64,000 nt of DNA from Myxococcales bacterium (GTDB lineage: Bacteria; Myxococcota_A; UBA9160; UBA4427), in the NCBI GenBank assembly GCA_022563535.1, contig JADFNE010000023.1, forward strand, positions 1 to 64,000, in the 5' to 3' direction. The position numbers were made by a program, and so were the translations under genes. Positions 19,142-27,710 of this stretch are shown piece by piece. The first letter of the stretch is position 1; each line of letters opens with the position of its first letter. Below the pieces are notes generated by a model. It searched no databases and was not told where the DNA came from. It saw only the letters and a program-made list of their open reading frames with translations.

Positions 19142-19199
19142 CCGCGGGTCAGGACTCGCGTGCCTGCTGCCGCGCAGGCTCCTGGCTCGGAGTCCGGCT
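19140..19199 (+). other. Nested hairpin between PEP-CTERM and glycosyltransferase genes
   Basis: Three nested arm pairs: AGCC (19140-19143) with GGCT (19196-19199), GGACTC (19152-19157) with GAGTCC (19190-19195), and GCCTGC (19162-19167) with GCAGGC (19174-19179). The 60-base element lies 17 bases before the next start. It has no T-run, so it is not a clear terminator; an attenuator or stability element is possible. Confidence 0.45.
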
Positions 19200-19216
19200 A
19201 AGCTGGGTTGCGAGAT

Positions 19217-20848
19217 ATGCCGAACCCACGCACCCAGCAGCAACTCTGGCTATGTCTAGTAACGCTCGGCCTGCTGCTCCCCTTCGCGGGGAAAGCCTTT
19301 CATATCGACGATCCCATCTTCCTCTGGACCGCGGAGCAGATCAGCGCATCGCCAACTGATTTTTTTGGCTTCGATGTCAACTGGTATGGCTTCATCGAGC
19401 CCATGTATGCGGTCAACAAGAACCCGCCACTGGTGAGCTACTACCTGGCCCTGGTCGCCGCGTTCGCGGGTTGGTCGGAGTTCTCGCTTCATCTCGGCAT
19501 GTTGCTTCCAACGCTGGCTCTGGCCCTGGGCATTTACCGTCTGGCCGAACGCTTCTGCGACGAACCCTTCCTGGCGGCAATCCTGGCCCTGGCCAGTCCG
19601 GTGTTTCTCGTCTCCGCAACATCTCTGATGTCGGACGTTCCAATGCTGGCTCTCTGGTGTTGGGCACTGGAGTTCTTTTTGCGCGGAATCGAGCGGGATC
19701 GATGGCGCGACTTTATCGTGGCGGGTTGTTTGATGGGGTTGTGTGTCCTGGCCAAGTACTTCGGACTGGCCTTGATTCCCCTGGTCCTGGTGTATGGCGC
19801 TGCACGGCGGCGCGCCCCCGGGCGCTGGTTGATCAGCGTCGCGCTGGCGCTCGCAATCATCGCCATTTTCGATCTCTACACCCGCGCGCTCTACGGCTTC
19901 GATCCGCTATTGGACGTGGTCGGCTATGCGATCAATCCCGATGTGCGGTTTCGCGTTTCCCCGCTCCAGCGAACCGCGACGGGCTTCTTCTTTTTGGGTG
20001 GCTGTATGCTTGGGAGCGCGTTGTTTGCACCGTGGTTGTGGTCCAGGCGCGCGTTGGCCGCGATGGTGTTTTGCTTTGGGCTCATCGCCGCAGCCTTCGT
20101 CTACTCTTTCGAAGCCGGACAACCGGGCTTTGATCTACAGATCCACCGGGCGATATTTGCATTTGCCGGCCTGCACCTGGTTGCCCTCGGGTTGGCGGAT
20201 TTTGCGCGGCGGCGAGATCCCGAATCCATGCTGCTGATTCTCTGGCTCCTGGGCGTGTTTGTCTTTGCGACCTTCACGAACTGGACGACAAGCGGTCGCG
20301 CCATTCTCGCGGCGATCCCAGTCGTGGGAATCTTGCTGGTGCGCAGACTTGCGGATGTCCAAATGCTTCGGCCCCCGTTGATCGTTGGGATCCTGGTGCC
20401 CGGCCTCGCGCTCGCGATCGCGGTAGGGAAGGCCGACGCCGATTGGGCCCATTCGGCCCGGAGCGCGGCGCACCAGTTCGCCGCCAGCTCCGCTTCGGAT
20501 CACGGCAGGCTCTACTTCCAGGGGAGTTGGGGATTTCAGCGCTACATGGAGATGGCGGGATTTACGCGTCTGGCCATGGGCGAGACGGCCCTGGTACCCG
20601 GCGACCGCGTCGTAATGGCAATCGATGGCTCAAACGTTTTTCGCTTGCCGCCGGGACGCTCGAAATTGATTGAGACACAGAGCTTCGCGTCTTCGAAGTG
20701 GATCGCCGTCATGTCGCGCGAGCGCTCGGCCGGATTCTACGCTTCGGTGTGGGGGAGCTTGCCCTATCGCTTTGGCAGTCCGTCTGCCGATCGCTACCGA
20801 GTCTTTCGCATGACTCGCAGCTGGTCACCGCAGAGGCTCCGCCGCTAG
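19217..20848 (+). CDS. GT39/ArnT-like integral membrane glycosyltransferase
   Basis: A 543-residue protein with about a dozen hydrophobic segments. The first periplasmic loop contains IDDPIFLW with the acidic pair expected for GT-C fold enzymes (ArnT, PMT, GT39/GT83), which transfer sugars from polyprenyl phosphate donors to proteins or lipids outside the inner membrane. The loop WYGFIEPMYAVNKNPPL also fits this family. The ATG at 19217 is preferred over the TTG at 19208. The acceptor is unknown; proximity to the PEP-CTERM-like protein suggests glycosylation of exported proteins (inference). It ends tail to tail with the next gene. Confidence 0.82.
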   Translation: MPNPRTQQQLWLCLVTLGLLLPFAGKAFHIDDPIFLWTAEQISASPTDFFGFDVNWYGFIEPMYAVNKNPPLVSYYLALVAAFAGWSEFSLHLGMLLPTLALALGIYRLAERFCDEPFLAAILALASPVFLVSATSLMSDVPMLALWCWALEFFLRGIERDRWRDFIVAGCLMGLCVLAKYFGLALIPLVLVYGAARRRAPGRWLISVALALAIIAIFDLYTRALYGFDPLLDVVGYAINPDVRFRVSPLQRTATGFFFLGGCMLGSALFAPWLWSRRALAAMVFCFGLIAAAFVYSFEAGQPGFDLQIHRAIFAFAGLHLVALGLADFARRRDPESMLLILWLLGVFVFATFTNWTTSGRAILAAIPVVGILLVRRLADVQMLRPPLIVGILVPGLALAIAVGKADADWAHSARSAAHQFAASSASDHGRLYFQGSWGFQRYMEMAGFTRLAMGETALVPGDRVVMAIDGSNVFRLPPGRSKLIETQSFASSKWIAVMSRERSAGFYASVWGSLPYRFGSPSADRYRVFRMTRSWSPQRLRR

Positions 20849-20869
20849 CAGCCTGCTGAGCCCGTCGAT

Positions 20870-22999
20870 TCATTGATCGTCGGCGCGCAGCTGCCACAAG
20901 ACGGCATGGTCGTTTCCGAATACACGTTCGTAGTGCTTCGCGAGAATTCGTAATGGAAAGTTTCCGCTTTCGATGAGCCAGAGAATTTTTTTGGAGCGCA
21001 GCCAGACCGGATCGAAGTTCGGGGGTCGAACGTGCGCCTGATAGGCCCCGGCCGTAAAGGACCCGCCGTCGAGTCCAAGAAAGAAGCTGGTGCGGATATC
21101 GCTGAAGAGGGGAACGGCGCGGCCAGCGTGGGTCGTAAGGATCCAATGTTCGTGTGGCGTCCCTACCAGGCGCCCGGGTAGCAGCACCCTTTCTTCGTCG
21201 CCGATCCGTTCTCGGGCGCGCGCCAGAAACTCGATATCCGATGCATAGACCCGACCAAGCGGGCTCTCGCGCAGCCGCGGGTAGTAGGCCCTGGCCTGAT
21301 CCACGCCTGCGGATCCGAGCAGTGGCAGGCTCCCGACTGCAATCACTAGCCCCATTGCCAATCGTTTCCCGGATGTTTTGTCCTCGCCCGATCCATTTCC
21401 GAACATCTCGACCAGCAGGGCCGTGAAGCCGATTGCGAAAAAGAGCGTGTTGATCTGATACTGAAGTGACTGTGTGTAACGCGCCAACAGGGCGCCCTGG
21501 AGCACCTCGGGCTTCGCCAACAGCAGTGCGATTTCCAACCACAGGGCATGGATCGCGAGGCAGGCAAAAGCAGCCACTGCGAGGGTCAGGCTGCTGCGTT
21601 CGACTATCGAGCGGGACCGGCCGCGCGTCCGTCCGGTGAATAACGCTGTCGCGACACAGACCAGCAGGCCGATGAGCAGAGCGATCTGAACGGGATAGGT
21701 CGCTCCCGCGCCACCCGGGTTCGCGAGCAGGTTTGTAAGGCCAACATCAAGGTCCAGCTTCAGGTCGAAGTCGAGGGACAACGCATCTCCCGTGAGATCT
21801 TGCGCTTCCTCTACCTGGCCTTCCGGGCCGAACTGCTGGAGAAACAGACTGCGATAAAACGGATCCGTCCCGAGAAAAACGAAGAAGAGTGTCGCGAGCA
21901 CGGCGGCGGCCCGGGTCAGACGCGCGATCCCGTGTCCCTTGATGGCGAGGCGAGTCTCCCGGTCTGAGCAGAGAACCGCGAGGGAAACGGCCCCGAACAG
22001 CAACGCCGCAGGTGCATGTGTGGGATTGACGCAGATTCCCGTGACGACTGCGCAGAGGGGTAGCGCCAGGAGCAACGGTCGCCGGCCGAGGACCCGGGAC
22101 TGCTGCAGAACAAAGAAGAGAGGAAAGACGAGGACTGCGCTGTGGGCCAACCTCGGAGTGCCTTCGAGCATTTCTCGCGACGGAGCGAAGACTGCATTGA
22201 AACAGAGATATGCCACGCCGAAGTGAACCAGGCCCAGACTGACGAGCGCCCGGGGGCGCTGGGCGGATTGGCTCAAGACGGCGAAGGCCGCTCCGCAGAA
22301 AAGAGTGAACTGGACGTAGGGGCCGATGTTCACGACTTGCACTGGATGCAGGCCGGATAGCAAAGCCAAAATAAAATTGAGACAAGAAAATCCGCTGGGG
22401 TACACCATCCATGCGTCTGAGAACGGCATGAGGTCGTAGAAGAGATGCCCCCGTTCGATCAGAACCTTGGTATAGAACGCGTGGATGTCCGGATCCGAGG
22501 ACGGGGTATAGAGCAGGTCGAGTTTTTGAAACGCGATTGCCGCAAGCCAGCTCAGCCATGACAGCTGGACGATCAAGCTGGGTAGCCGACTTCGCAGGGG
22601 TTGTGAGATCAACCTTGGGAGTTCGGGGTAACGACGCAATGCAAACCAGACAAGCGCGCCCTCGGCCAGCATGACCTCCGGAACCGAAATGCCCGGAAGT
22701 CCCACCGCACTGCAGAGCGCGGAGCGGATGTACACGTATCCCAGCGCGATCACCTGTCCGAGCAACATATGACTTGCGATCGCGAGATGCCGGGGGCTCT
22801 CGAGCTCGAGCAGTCGGGATGCGCCCCAGCCGATGGCGGCCAGGTGCGTCAGTCCAACGGCGAGCTTGGCGAGCGCGGCTCCGGTGTTGAACGATGACAA
22901 CACACTGTTGAGCCCTGAGAGGGACAGAATGATTGCGAGCGAGATCGCCACGAGCCGAGGGTCAGCCGCAAATCGGCTTGCCGTCGAACCCTCGGTCAT
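20870..22999 (-). CDS. Large polytopic membrane protein, possibly GT-C-like
   Basis: A 709-residue integral membrane protein with roughly 13 hydrophobic segments and a soluble C-terminal part of about 150 residues. The motif SSDPDIHAFYT near residue 190 resembles the acidic loop of GT-C-type glycosyltransferases and related uncharacterised membrane proteins, but I do not recognise a named family. Its ATG overlaps the tmk stop (ATGA), so it is translated with tmk. Next to it, facing the other way, is a GT39-type enzyme, so a role in surface glycan assembly is possible but unproven. Confidence 0.7.
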   Translation of the reverse strand: MTEGSTASRFAADPRLVAISLAIILSLSGLNSVLSSFNTGAALAKLAVGLTHLAAIGWGASRLLELESPRHLAIASHMLLGQVIALGYVYIRSALCSAVGLPGISVPEVMLAEGALVWFALRRYPELPRLISQPLRSRLPSLIVQLSWLSWLAAIAFQKLDLLYTPSSDPDIHAFYTKVLIERGHLFYDLMPFSDAWMVYPSGFSCLNFILALLSGLHPVQVVNIGPYVQFTLFCGAAFAVLSQSAQRPRALVSLGLVHFGVAYLCFNAVFAPSREMLEGTPRLAHSAVLVFPLFFVLQQSRVLGRRPLLLALPLCAVVTGICVNPTHAPAALLFGAVSLAVLCSDRETRLAIKGHGIARLTRAAAVLATLFFVFLGTDPFYRSLFLQQFGPEGQVEEAQDLTGDALSLDFDLKLDLDVGLTNLLANPGGAGATYPVQIALLIGLLVCVATALFTGRTRGRSRSIVERSSLTLAVAAFACLAIHALWLEIALLLAKPEVLQGALLARYTQSLQYQINTLFFAIGFTALLVEMFGNGSGEDKTSGKRLAMGLVIAVGSLPLLGSAGVDQARAYYPRLRESPLGRVYASDIEFLARARERIGDEERVLLPGRLVGTPHEHWILTTHAGRAVPLFSDIRTSFFLGLDGGSFTAGAYQAHVRPPNFDPVWLRSKKILWLIESGNFPLRILAKHYERVFGNDHAVLWQLRADDQ

Positions 23000-23643
23000 C
23001 GCGCGCCCACGGCCCCAAGGCCGTGAAACCGCTCGGCATCGAGTTCGACGACTGCCTCGACGACTGCGGCGTGAATTTCAGAAACCCCGGGACGTGCGTC
23101 GATTCTTCTGGCCCAGGGCAGGTCCATCGACCCAAAAATTTTCTCCGCGCGGGTGAGAAACTCGAGTTCTTCGAATGCGGGCTCCGCGATCCCACCCCGG
23201 GCGTTGACCCGGGCGAGACCCGCGGCGGCTGGAATTTCGAAGATCAGGGCAAGGTCGGGTTCGGGAAATTCGCTGCGGTTGGCGCGCAGAATCTCGTCGG
23301 CGTCGAGACCCCGGGCTCCCTGGTAGGCGACGTTCGAAAGCCAGTAGCGATCGGACAACACGATGGCGCCGTTGGCCAGCCCGGGCTCGAGTACTTCGCG
23401 TACATGCTCGCGGCGATCTTCCATGAACCACTCGAGCTCCTGCTCGGGGCTAACGCGTTCATCCGAGCGCGCCATTTTGCGAATGCGCGTTCCCACTGGA
23501 CCGTCGGTGGGTTCTTTGGTGCGAACGACCGGACGTTGTTCCGCGCGCAGCCTTTCGCACAACAGGTCGGACAACAGATCGAGCTGAGTGCTCTTCCCGC
23601 ATCCATCCAGGCCTTCAAAGACAATCAGTAATCCGCGCTCCAC
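22996..23643 (-). CDS. tmk: Thymidylate kinase
   Basis: Phosphorylates dTMP to dTDP, 215 residues as usual. The P-loop FEGLDGCGKST is at residues 9-19, the DR(Y/H) motif appears as LSDRYWLSNVAYQGA near residue 96, and TKEPTDGPVG near 43 fits the substrate-binding loop. The GTG start at 23643 has an excellent GGAGG ribosome site. Its stop overlaps the start of the large membrane protein gene. Upstream is the F0 ATP synthase operon and its terminator. Confidence 0.95.
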   Translation of the reverse strand: MERGLLIVFEGLDGCGKSTQLDLLSDLLCERLRAEQRPVVRTKEPTDGPVGTRIRKMARSDERVSPEQELEWFMEDRREHVREVLEPGLANGAIVLSDRYWLSNVAYQGARGLDADEILRANRSEFPEPDLALIFEIPAAAGLARVNARGGIAEPAFEELEFLTRAEKIFGSMDLPWARRIDARPGVSEIHAAVVEAVVELDAERFHGLGAVGAR

Positions 23644-23920
23644 GAATCCTCCGTCTATCTATTCACAGACCTGCGCGACCTTGCGCCCTGAAGCTTAGCG
23701 ACCCTTGAATTTGAAGCGTATTTTTGCCCGCAACGTATGGATCAGGACTGGCACGCGACTTGCTCTAGTAGCGGACATCGTCTTCGGACGTCGCCCAAGC
23801 AACCCCTTTAACGGGACCGGGGGCTACTGGGTGTGAGTCGTCGGGGGGAGGCAAACTGTATGTGTAGAGATTGTAACGGGGTGAGTCTCTGCGCTTGCTT
23901 CCACCCGGCGACTCAGTTGT

Positions 23921-23948
23921 ACGGGGTGGGGCCCACGGGGTGGGGCCC
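23921..23948 (+). repeat. 14-bp tandem duplication with four GGGG runs
   Basis: ACGGGGTGGGGCCC occurs at 23921-23934 and exactly again at 23935-23948. The + strand therefore has four runs of four G within 23 bases, a possible G-quadruplex. Confidence 0.7.
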
Positions 23949-23958
23949 CAGAAATGCA

Positions 23959-23987
23959 AAACCCGAACTCGTTTCCGAGCTCGGGTT
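23959..23987 (-). terminator. Terminator of the F0 atp operon
   Basis: AACCCGAACTCG (23960-23971) and CGAGCTCGGGTT (23976-23987) form a 12-bp stem with one mismatch and a 4-base loop. On the minus strand the stem runs into TTTTGCATTT. It lies about 75 bases past the atpE stop. Confidence 0.7.
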
Positions 23988-24062
23988 CGCCGAACAACTA
24001 CGGTCGCCATGTCCATCGCTAGCTAGCTAAATAGACAGGCGACCGGTGTCACGATCTCGCGG

Positions 24063-24368
24063 TCAGCCGATCAGCATGAACGCAACGACGAGGCCGTAAA
24101 TTGCGATCGACTCGATCAGCACCATGCCGAGGATGAAGTTGGTGAACATCGCTCCAGCGGCGCCCGGGTTGCGCGCGATACCGGCGGTGGTGTTGCCGGC
24201 CGTCAGTCCCTGGCCAATTCCGCAGCCGAGACCAGCGAGACCCACGGCGAGACCCGCACCAATGCCGGGACCCATTCCAAGGCCGTGGTCGGCTCCCTGG
24301 GCCATTGCGACGCCGGGTAGCACGACGGCAACCAAGGTCCAAACCAGCAACTTTCCAAACTTCTTCAT
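24063..24368 (-). CDS. atpE: ATP synthase F0 subunit c
   Basis: Forms the rotor ring of the ATP synthase. The 101-residue sequence has a cleavable-looking signal peptide (ending GVAMAQGAD), longer than a plain c subunit, then two transmembrane helices joined by the RNP loop. Helix 1 contains GCGIGQG with a glutamine, helix 2 contains LIESIAIY with the ion-binding glutamate followed by serine and a tyrosine four residues later. These match part of the sodium-binding signature, but the threonine after ES is isoleucine here, so ion choice is open. The ribosome site AAGGAGAT is near perfect. Last gene in the F0 operon. Confidence 0.95.
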   Translation of the reverse strand: MKKFGKLLVWTLVAVVLPGVAMAQGADHGLGMGPGIGAGLAVGLAGLGCGIGQGLTAGNTTAGIARNPGAAGAMFTNFILGMVLIESIAIYGLVVAFMLIG

Positions 24369-24488
24369 GATGATCTCCTTAAGATGAAACCTGTGTTCTA
24401 AACAGTTCTTGTAAAGGCCGTGCGGCCGCCAAATCGAACAAAAATCATTAGTTCGTTCTATTAAGTTCGTTCTTTGATTGTTCTTTGA

Positions 24489-25208
24489 TTAGTGAGGCTC
24501 CTGCGAGGCGGAGCCGATGTAAATCATGGTCAAAAGAGCGAATACGACGGCCTGGAGGAAGCACACCATCAGGCCCAGGCCCATGAAGACGGCTGGGATC
24601 GCGAAAGGCACAAGCGAAATCCAGACTGCGACGACCTGGTGATCTGCGTACATGTTGGCCAACAGTCGGACGGCCAGGGTCAAGATGCGGGCCAGATGCA
24701 ACACGATCTCGAGCGGCAGGAAGAACGGCGTCAGGGGACGTACGTGATAGGTCGTCCCGCCGATCTTGACGTTCATCAGCGCCGGACCCATGAATTGGTA
24801 GATGTACTTGAAACCGTGGATACGGATGCCCACGTAGTTGTAGTACACGAACGAGATGATCGCCCAGGCGGCCGTGGTGTTGACGTCAGAGGTTGAACCT
24901 CCGACTCCGGGCACCAGACCCATCAGGTTCGAAACCAGTACAAAGAAGAAGATCGTGCCGATCAAGGGGAAGTGACTGCGCCAGTCCTCGCCCATGATGT
25001 CCCGACTGAGGTCCGCGAGTTGGATCACGATCACTTCGATCAGATTGCGGAGCGTCACGCCCTCGTCGGGCAGGATGCCGCCGCCCTCGCTGGCAAGCTT
25101 GCTCTTGATCGACAGGGCTGCACCGCCCAACAGGATTGCCGCGAGTGCCGCAGCTTGAAAGACCATGCTGATGCCGACGGATTCGAGAGGTGCGTATACG
25201 CTGGTCAT
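24489..25208 (-). CDS. atpB: ATP synthase F0 subunit a
   Basis: Stator subunit that forms the ion half-channels next to the c ring, 239 residues. It has five to six transmembrane segments; ARILTLAVRLLANMYADH contains the essential arginine (RLLANM) and the following acidic/histidine residues. The MTSVYAPLE start at 25208 is chosen over upstream starts because it has GGAGACCGA before it and overlaps the stop of the upstream gene (ATGA). A 120-base gap follows before atpE. Confidence 0.94.
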   Translation of the reverse strand: MTSVYAPLESVGISMVFQAAALAAILLGGAALSIKSKLASEGGGILPDEGVTLRNLIEVIVIQLADLSRDIMGEDWRSHFPLIGTIFFFVLVSNLMGLVPGVGGSTSDVNTTAAWAIISFVYYNYVGIRIHGFKYIYQFMGPALMNVKIGGTTYHVRPLTPFFLPLEIVLHLARILTLAVRLLANMYADHQVVAVWISLVPFAIPAVFMGLGLMVCFLQAVVFALLTMIYIGSASQEPH

Positions 25209-25699
25209 TCGGTCTCCTGGGCGCGATGGGAAAGCTGCCGCCCGGGATTCCAGACGCTGAATTCGTCCCAGCTCGGATCTTCGGGGCCAATTGCAGGGGC
25301 GGGGTCCTGGGGCACGAGCTTGGGTCGGTTCCACACCGCCGCGGCCACGGTTGCGGGCATTGCTAGCGATAGCCCGATCACCAGGCCGACGGGATCTGCG
25401 CCGGACATCAAGGCGGCGATGATTCCGCCGAACACCAGACCGAGGCGCAAGCCCAGGACGACAACCCAGGGCCCGCCACCGTTCACCACGCCGGTAAACA
25501 GAGCCTCCGCGGTCCGATGAAGAAAGCGGAAGTTCACGGCTTCGAGCGCCACACCGATGGCGAGGCTACCGGCAAAGTGAGGCGAGGCGATTGCGAACGA
25601 GGCCGCGATCGCACCTGCACCGATCCCCATGTTGAGTTTTTCGGCGGGATAGAGCTTCATCGATTCATCGATCGCTTTCCTGGTCTTGGTCTTGGTCAT
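25205..25699 (-). CDS. atpI: ATP synthase subunit I (AtpI-like)
   Basis: A 164-residue membrane protein with about four hydrophobic segments, positioned directly upstream of atpB and overlapping it by four bases. It resembles the AtpI-type chain of F0 operons, thought to help assemble the c ring or deliver magnesium. The C-terminal 40 residues are hydrophilic. Sequence conservation in this family is low, so the assignment rests on topology and position as much as motifs. Overlaps the AtpZ-like frame upstream by about 35 bases. Confidence 0.7.
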   Translation of the reverse strand: MTKTKTRKAIDESMKLYPAEKLNMGIGAGAIAASFAIASPHFAGSLAIGVALEAVNFRFLHRTAEALFTGVVNGGGPWVVVLGLRLGLVFGGIIAALMSGADPVGLVIGLSLAMPATVAAAVWNRPKLVPQDPAPAIGPEDPSWDEFSVWNPGRQLSHRAQETE

Positions 25700-25949
25700 T
25701 CTCTGGTCTATCGGCGGTACCAGAAGTTTCCGTTGCTCGTTCTGTCGGTCCCGCCGGGTCTGGCTCGGCCGGTCTCATGCGTACGATTCGCAGCAGCATG
25801 GCGAGGAAGCCGATTCCCGTACCCACCAACAAGCCAACTGGGGCGGAATCAAAGTAGCTGTCGCACCAGTAACCGAAACCAACGGCGATCGGCACAGCCA
25901 AAACGGCTTCGAACGCGCCTTGATAGCTGGCCTTCTGTTGTTCAGTCAG
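25665..25949 (-). CDS. AtpZ/AtpI-family small membrane protein, start unclear
   Basis: Small two-helix protein ahead of the F0 genes, of the AtpZ/AtpQ type. The recognisable part is AVPIAVGFGYWCDSYF followed by a second helix GLLVGTGIGFLAMLLRIVR and an acidic, Asp/Gln-rich tail. The homologous frame clearly extends upstream of the first TTG (25901) through KKQGLTEQQKASYQGAFEA, but no ATG, GTG or TTG lies between the stop near 26045 and 25901; the CTG at 25949 is the best candidate. An ATG at 26077 is in another frame, so a frameshift is also possible. Family members are thought to assist magnesium supply or assembly of ATP synthase. Confidence 0.6.
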   Translation of the reverse strand: MTEQQKASYQGAFEAVLAVPIAVGFGYWCDSYFDSAPVGLLVGTGIGFLAMLLRIVRMRPAEPDPAGPTERATETSGTADRPENDQDQDQESDR

Positions 25950-26045
25950 GCCTTGCTTCTTGCCCGGACCCGACGTCTCGCCAAGTCCGTATCGCTTGCC
26001 GAGACTTTGTTTCGTTTTGCAAACCTCGAAGCGCGAGAGCGCTTA

Positions 26046-26355
26046 CGAATCGGGTCGAGCGTTCGCGCGCGATCCATCAGGCGGGCGCCGTTGGCTTCTC
26101 GCTTCCGGGCGCTCGCAAGTTCTCTTCTGAATTCAGTGCCTTACGGGCTTTTAAATCGAGCGGGGCCCCTCGGGCGGCGGCATAGTAGCCGACCTCCCAG
26201 ACCCGCTCAACGGCGTTCAGCGTCGAGAAACGCAATGGCAACCATTAGTTGCGGGTGTACTGGCCACCCATGGCGGGGGAGAGGGTGCGGCGGTCAGAAC
26301 GGATCACCCGATTGAAAATCACGGGTTCTCGCCGGTGCTCTTTAACGCTTTTCGT
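26046..26355. other. Gap between hemL and the F0 atp operon
   Basis: About 310 bases without a convincing gene. It should hold the F0 operon promoter. Two weak hairpins are present: ACCCG/CGGGT (26306-26326), just past hemL but lacking a T-run, and GCAAC/GTTGC (26238-26252). Confidence 0.5.
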
Positions 26356-27648
26356 TCACAGGCGAGCGACGCTGCGCAGGGCTTCGCTCGCGACCTCGAG
26401 GGTCTGGTCGATATCCGCCTTGCGGTGGGCGAGGGAGACAAATGCCGCCTCGAAGGAAGAGGGTGCCAGGTAAATCCCCCCTTCGAGCATGGCTGTAAAG
26501 AAGCACTTGAAGCGCTCCTGGCTGGCCTTCTTGGCGTCGGTAAAGTTTCGCACGGGACCCGGATGAAAGAAGAAGCCCATCATCCCGCCGGCGGCGGCGA
26601 CACAGAATTCGACACCCTCGTCTCGCGCAATCTTCGCCAGGCCCTTGGTAAATTGCTGTGCGCGAGCGGTGAGTTTTTCGTAAACACCTTTGTGTTGCAG
26701 CTGTCGCAGGGTTTCGAGGCCCGCCGCCATCGCGAGGGGGTTTCCCGAAAGGGTTCCGGCCTGGTAGATGTCGCCCTCGGGCGCGATGCGTTCCATCAGG
26801 TCTCGACGCCCCCCATAGGCGGCCGCGGGCAGCCCACCTCCTACAATCTTGCCGAGGCAGGTGAGGTCGGGCGTCACACCGAACAGCGATTGCGCGCTCC
26901 CCGGATGAACCCGAAATCCCGTCATCACTTCGTCGAAGATCAGCAGGGCTCCGCGATCCGTGCACAGGTCGCGCAGGCCTTCGAGAAAGCCGGGCTGCGG
27001 TGGGACGAAGCCCATGTTGCCCGCGATCGGCTCGACGATCACGCACGCGAGATCGTCGCCCCATCGCGCAAATGCGTCGGTGACGGCATCGAGGTCGTTG
27101 AATGGGGCCTGAACGGTGAGCTCGGTCATGGCCTTGGGCACCCCCGGCGAACCCGGGATGCCAAGGGTCGCAACACCGCTTCCGGCACCGACCAACAGGC
27201 CGTCGGAGTGGCCGTGGTAGCAGCCGTCGAACTTTAGAATCCGGTCGCGTCCCGTCACCCCGCGCGCGAGTCGAATGGCGCTCAGGGTCGCTTCGGTCCC
27301 GCTGCTCACCATGCGAACTTTTTCGATACTGGGGACGAGCTTGCAGATCTCCTCGGCGAGCTCCGTTTCAATTTGCGTGGGTGCGCCAAAGCTCGTGCCA
27401 CGGCGCAATGTATCGCGCAGGGCGCGCAAGACCTTGGGGTGTGCGTGGCCCAAGATGAGCGGACCCCACGAACCCACGTAGTCGATGTACTCGTTGCCGT
27501 CGACGTCGTAGATGCGACAGCCCTTGCCGCGTTCGATGAAGCGCGGCACGCCGCCCACGGATCCAAACGCGCGAACGGGAGAGTTGACGCCGCCGGGGAT
27601 GCTCTGCAGGGCGCGCGCGAGTTGGGCGCGAGAGAGCTCGTCTTTCAT
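26356..27648 (-). CDS. hemL: Glutamate-1-semialdehyde 2,1-aminomutase
   Basis: PLP-dependent enzyme making 5-aminolevulinate in the C5 route to haem and corrinoids. The 430-residue length is typical. The N-terminus has PGGVNSPVRAF, the cofactor-binding region includes YHGHSDG, the PLP lysine is in LGKIVGGGLPAAAYGG near residue 267, and VMTGFRVHPG precedes it with the conserved aspartate just before (FDEVMTGFR). The ATG at 27648 follows a GGAGG site. It is 62 bases past gyrA on the same strand. Presence implies the glutamyl-tRNA route of tetrapyrrole synthesis. Confidence 0.95.
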   Translation of the reverse strand: MKDELSRAQLARALQSIPGGVNSPVRAFGSVGGVPRFIERGKGCRIYDVDGNEYIDYVGSWGPLILGHAHPKVLRALRDTLRRGTSFGAPTQIETELAEEICKLVPSIEKVRMVSSGTEATLSAIRLARGVTGRDRILKFDGCYHGHSDGLLVGAGSGVATLGIPGSPGVPKAMTELTVQAPFNDLDAVTDAFARWGDDLACVIVEPIAGNMGFVPPQPGFLEGLRDLCTDRGALLIFDEVMTGFRVHPGSAQSLFGVTPDLTCLGKIVGGGLPAAAYGGRRDLMERIAPEGDIYQAGTLSGNPLAMAAGLETLRQLQHKGVYEKLTARAQQFTKGLAKIARDEGVEFCVAAAGGMMGFFFHPGPVRNFTDAKKASQERFKCFFTAMLEGGIYLAPSSFEAAFVSLAHRKADIDQTLEVASEALRSVARL

Positions 27649-27710
27649 GATGCCATGATGCCTCCAAGCGGATCCGCATGCGGTGCTTTGGGGGTGCGGT
27701 TCGAGAGGTT

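Larger units (their letters stand above)
23644..24062. other. Non-coding gap between tmk and atpE
   Basis: About 420 bases with no convincing gene. It holds the atp terminator (23960-23987) and a 14-bp exact tandem duplication rich in G runs (23921-23948). The small open frame at 23765-24016 overlaps the terminator and is not supported. Confidence 0.7.

Noticed and set aside
23765-24016. Minus-strand open frame of 83 codons between tmk and atpE
   Set aside because: It overlaps the atp terminator and the G-rich duplication and shows no protein-like pattern.
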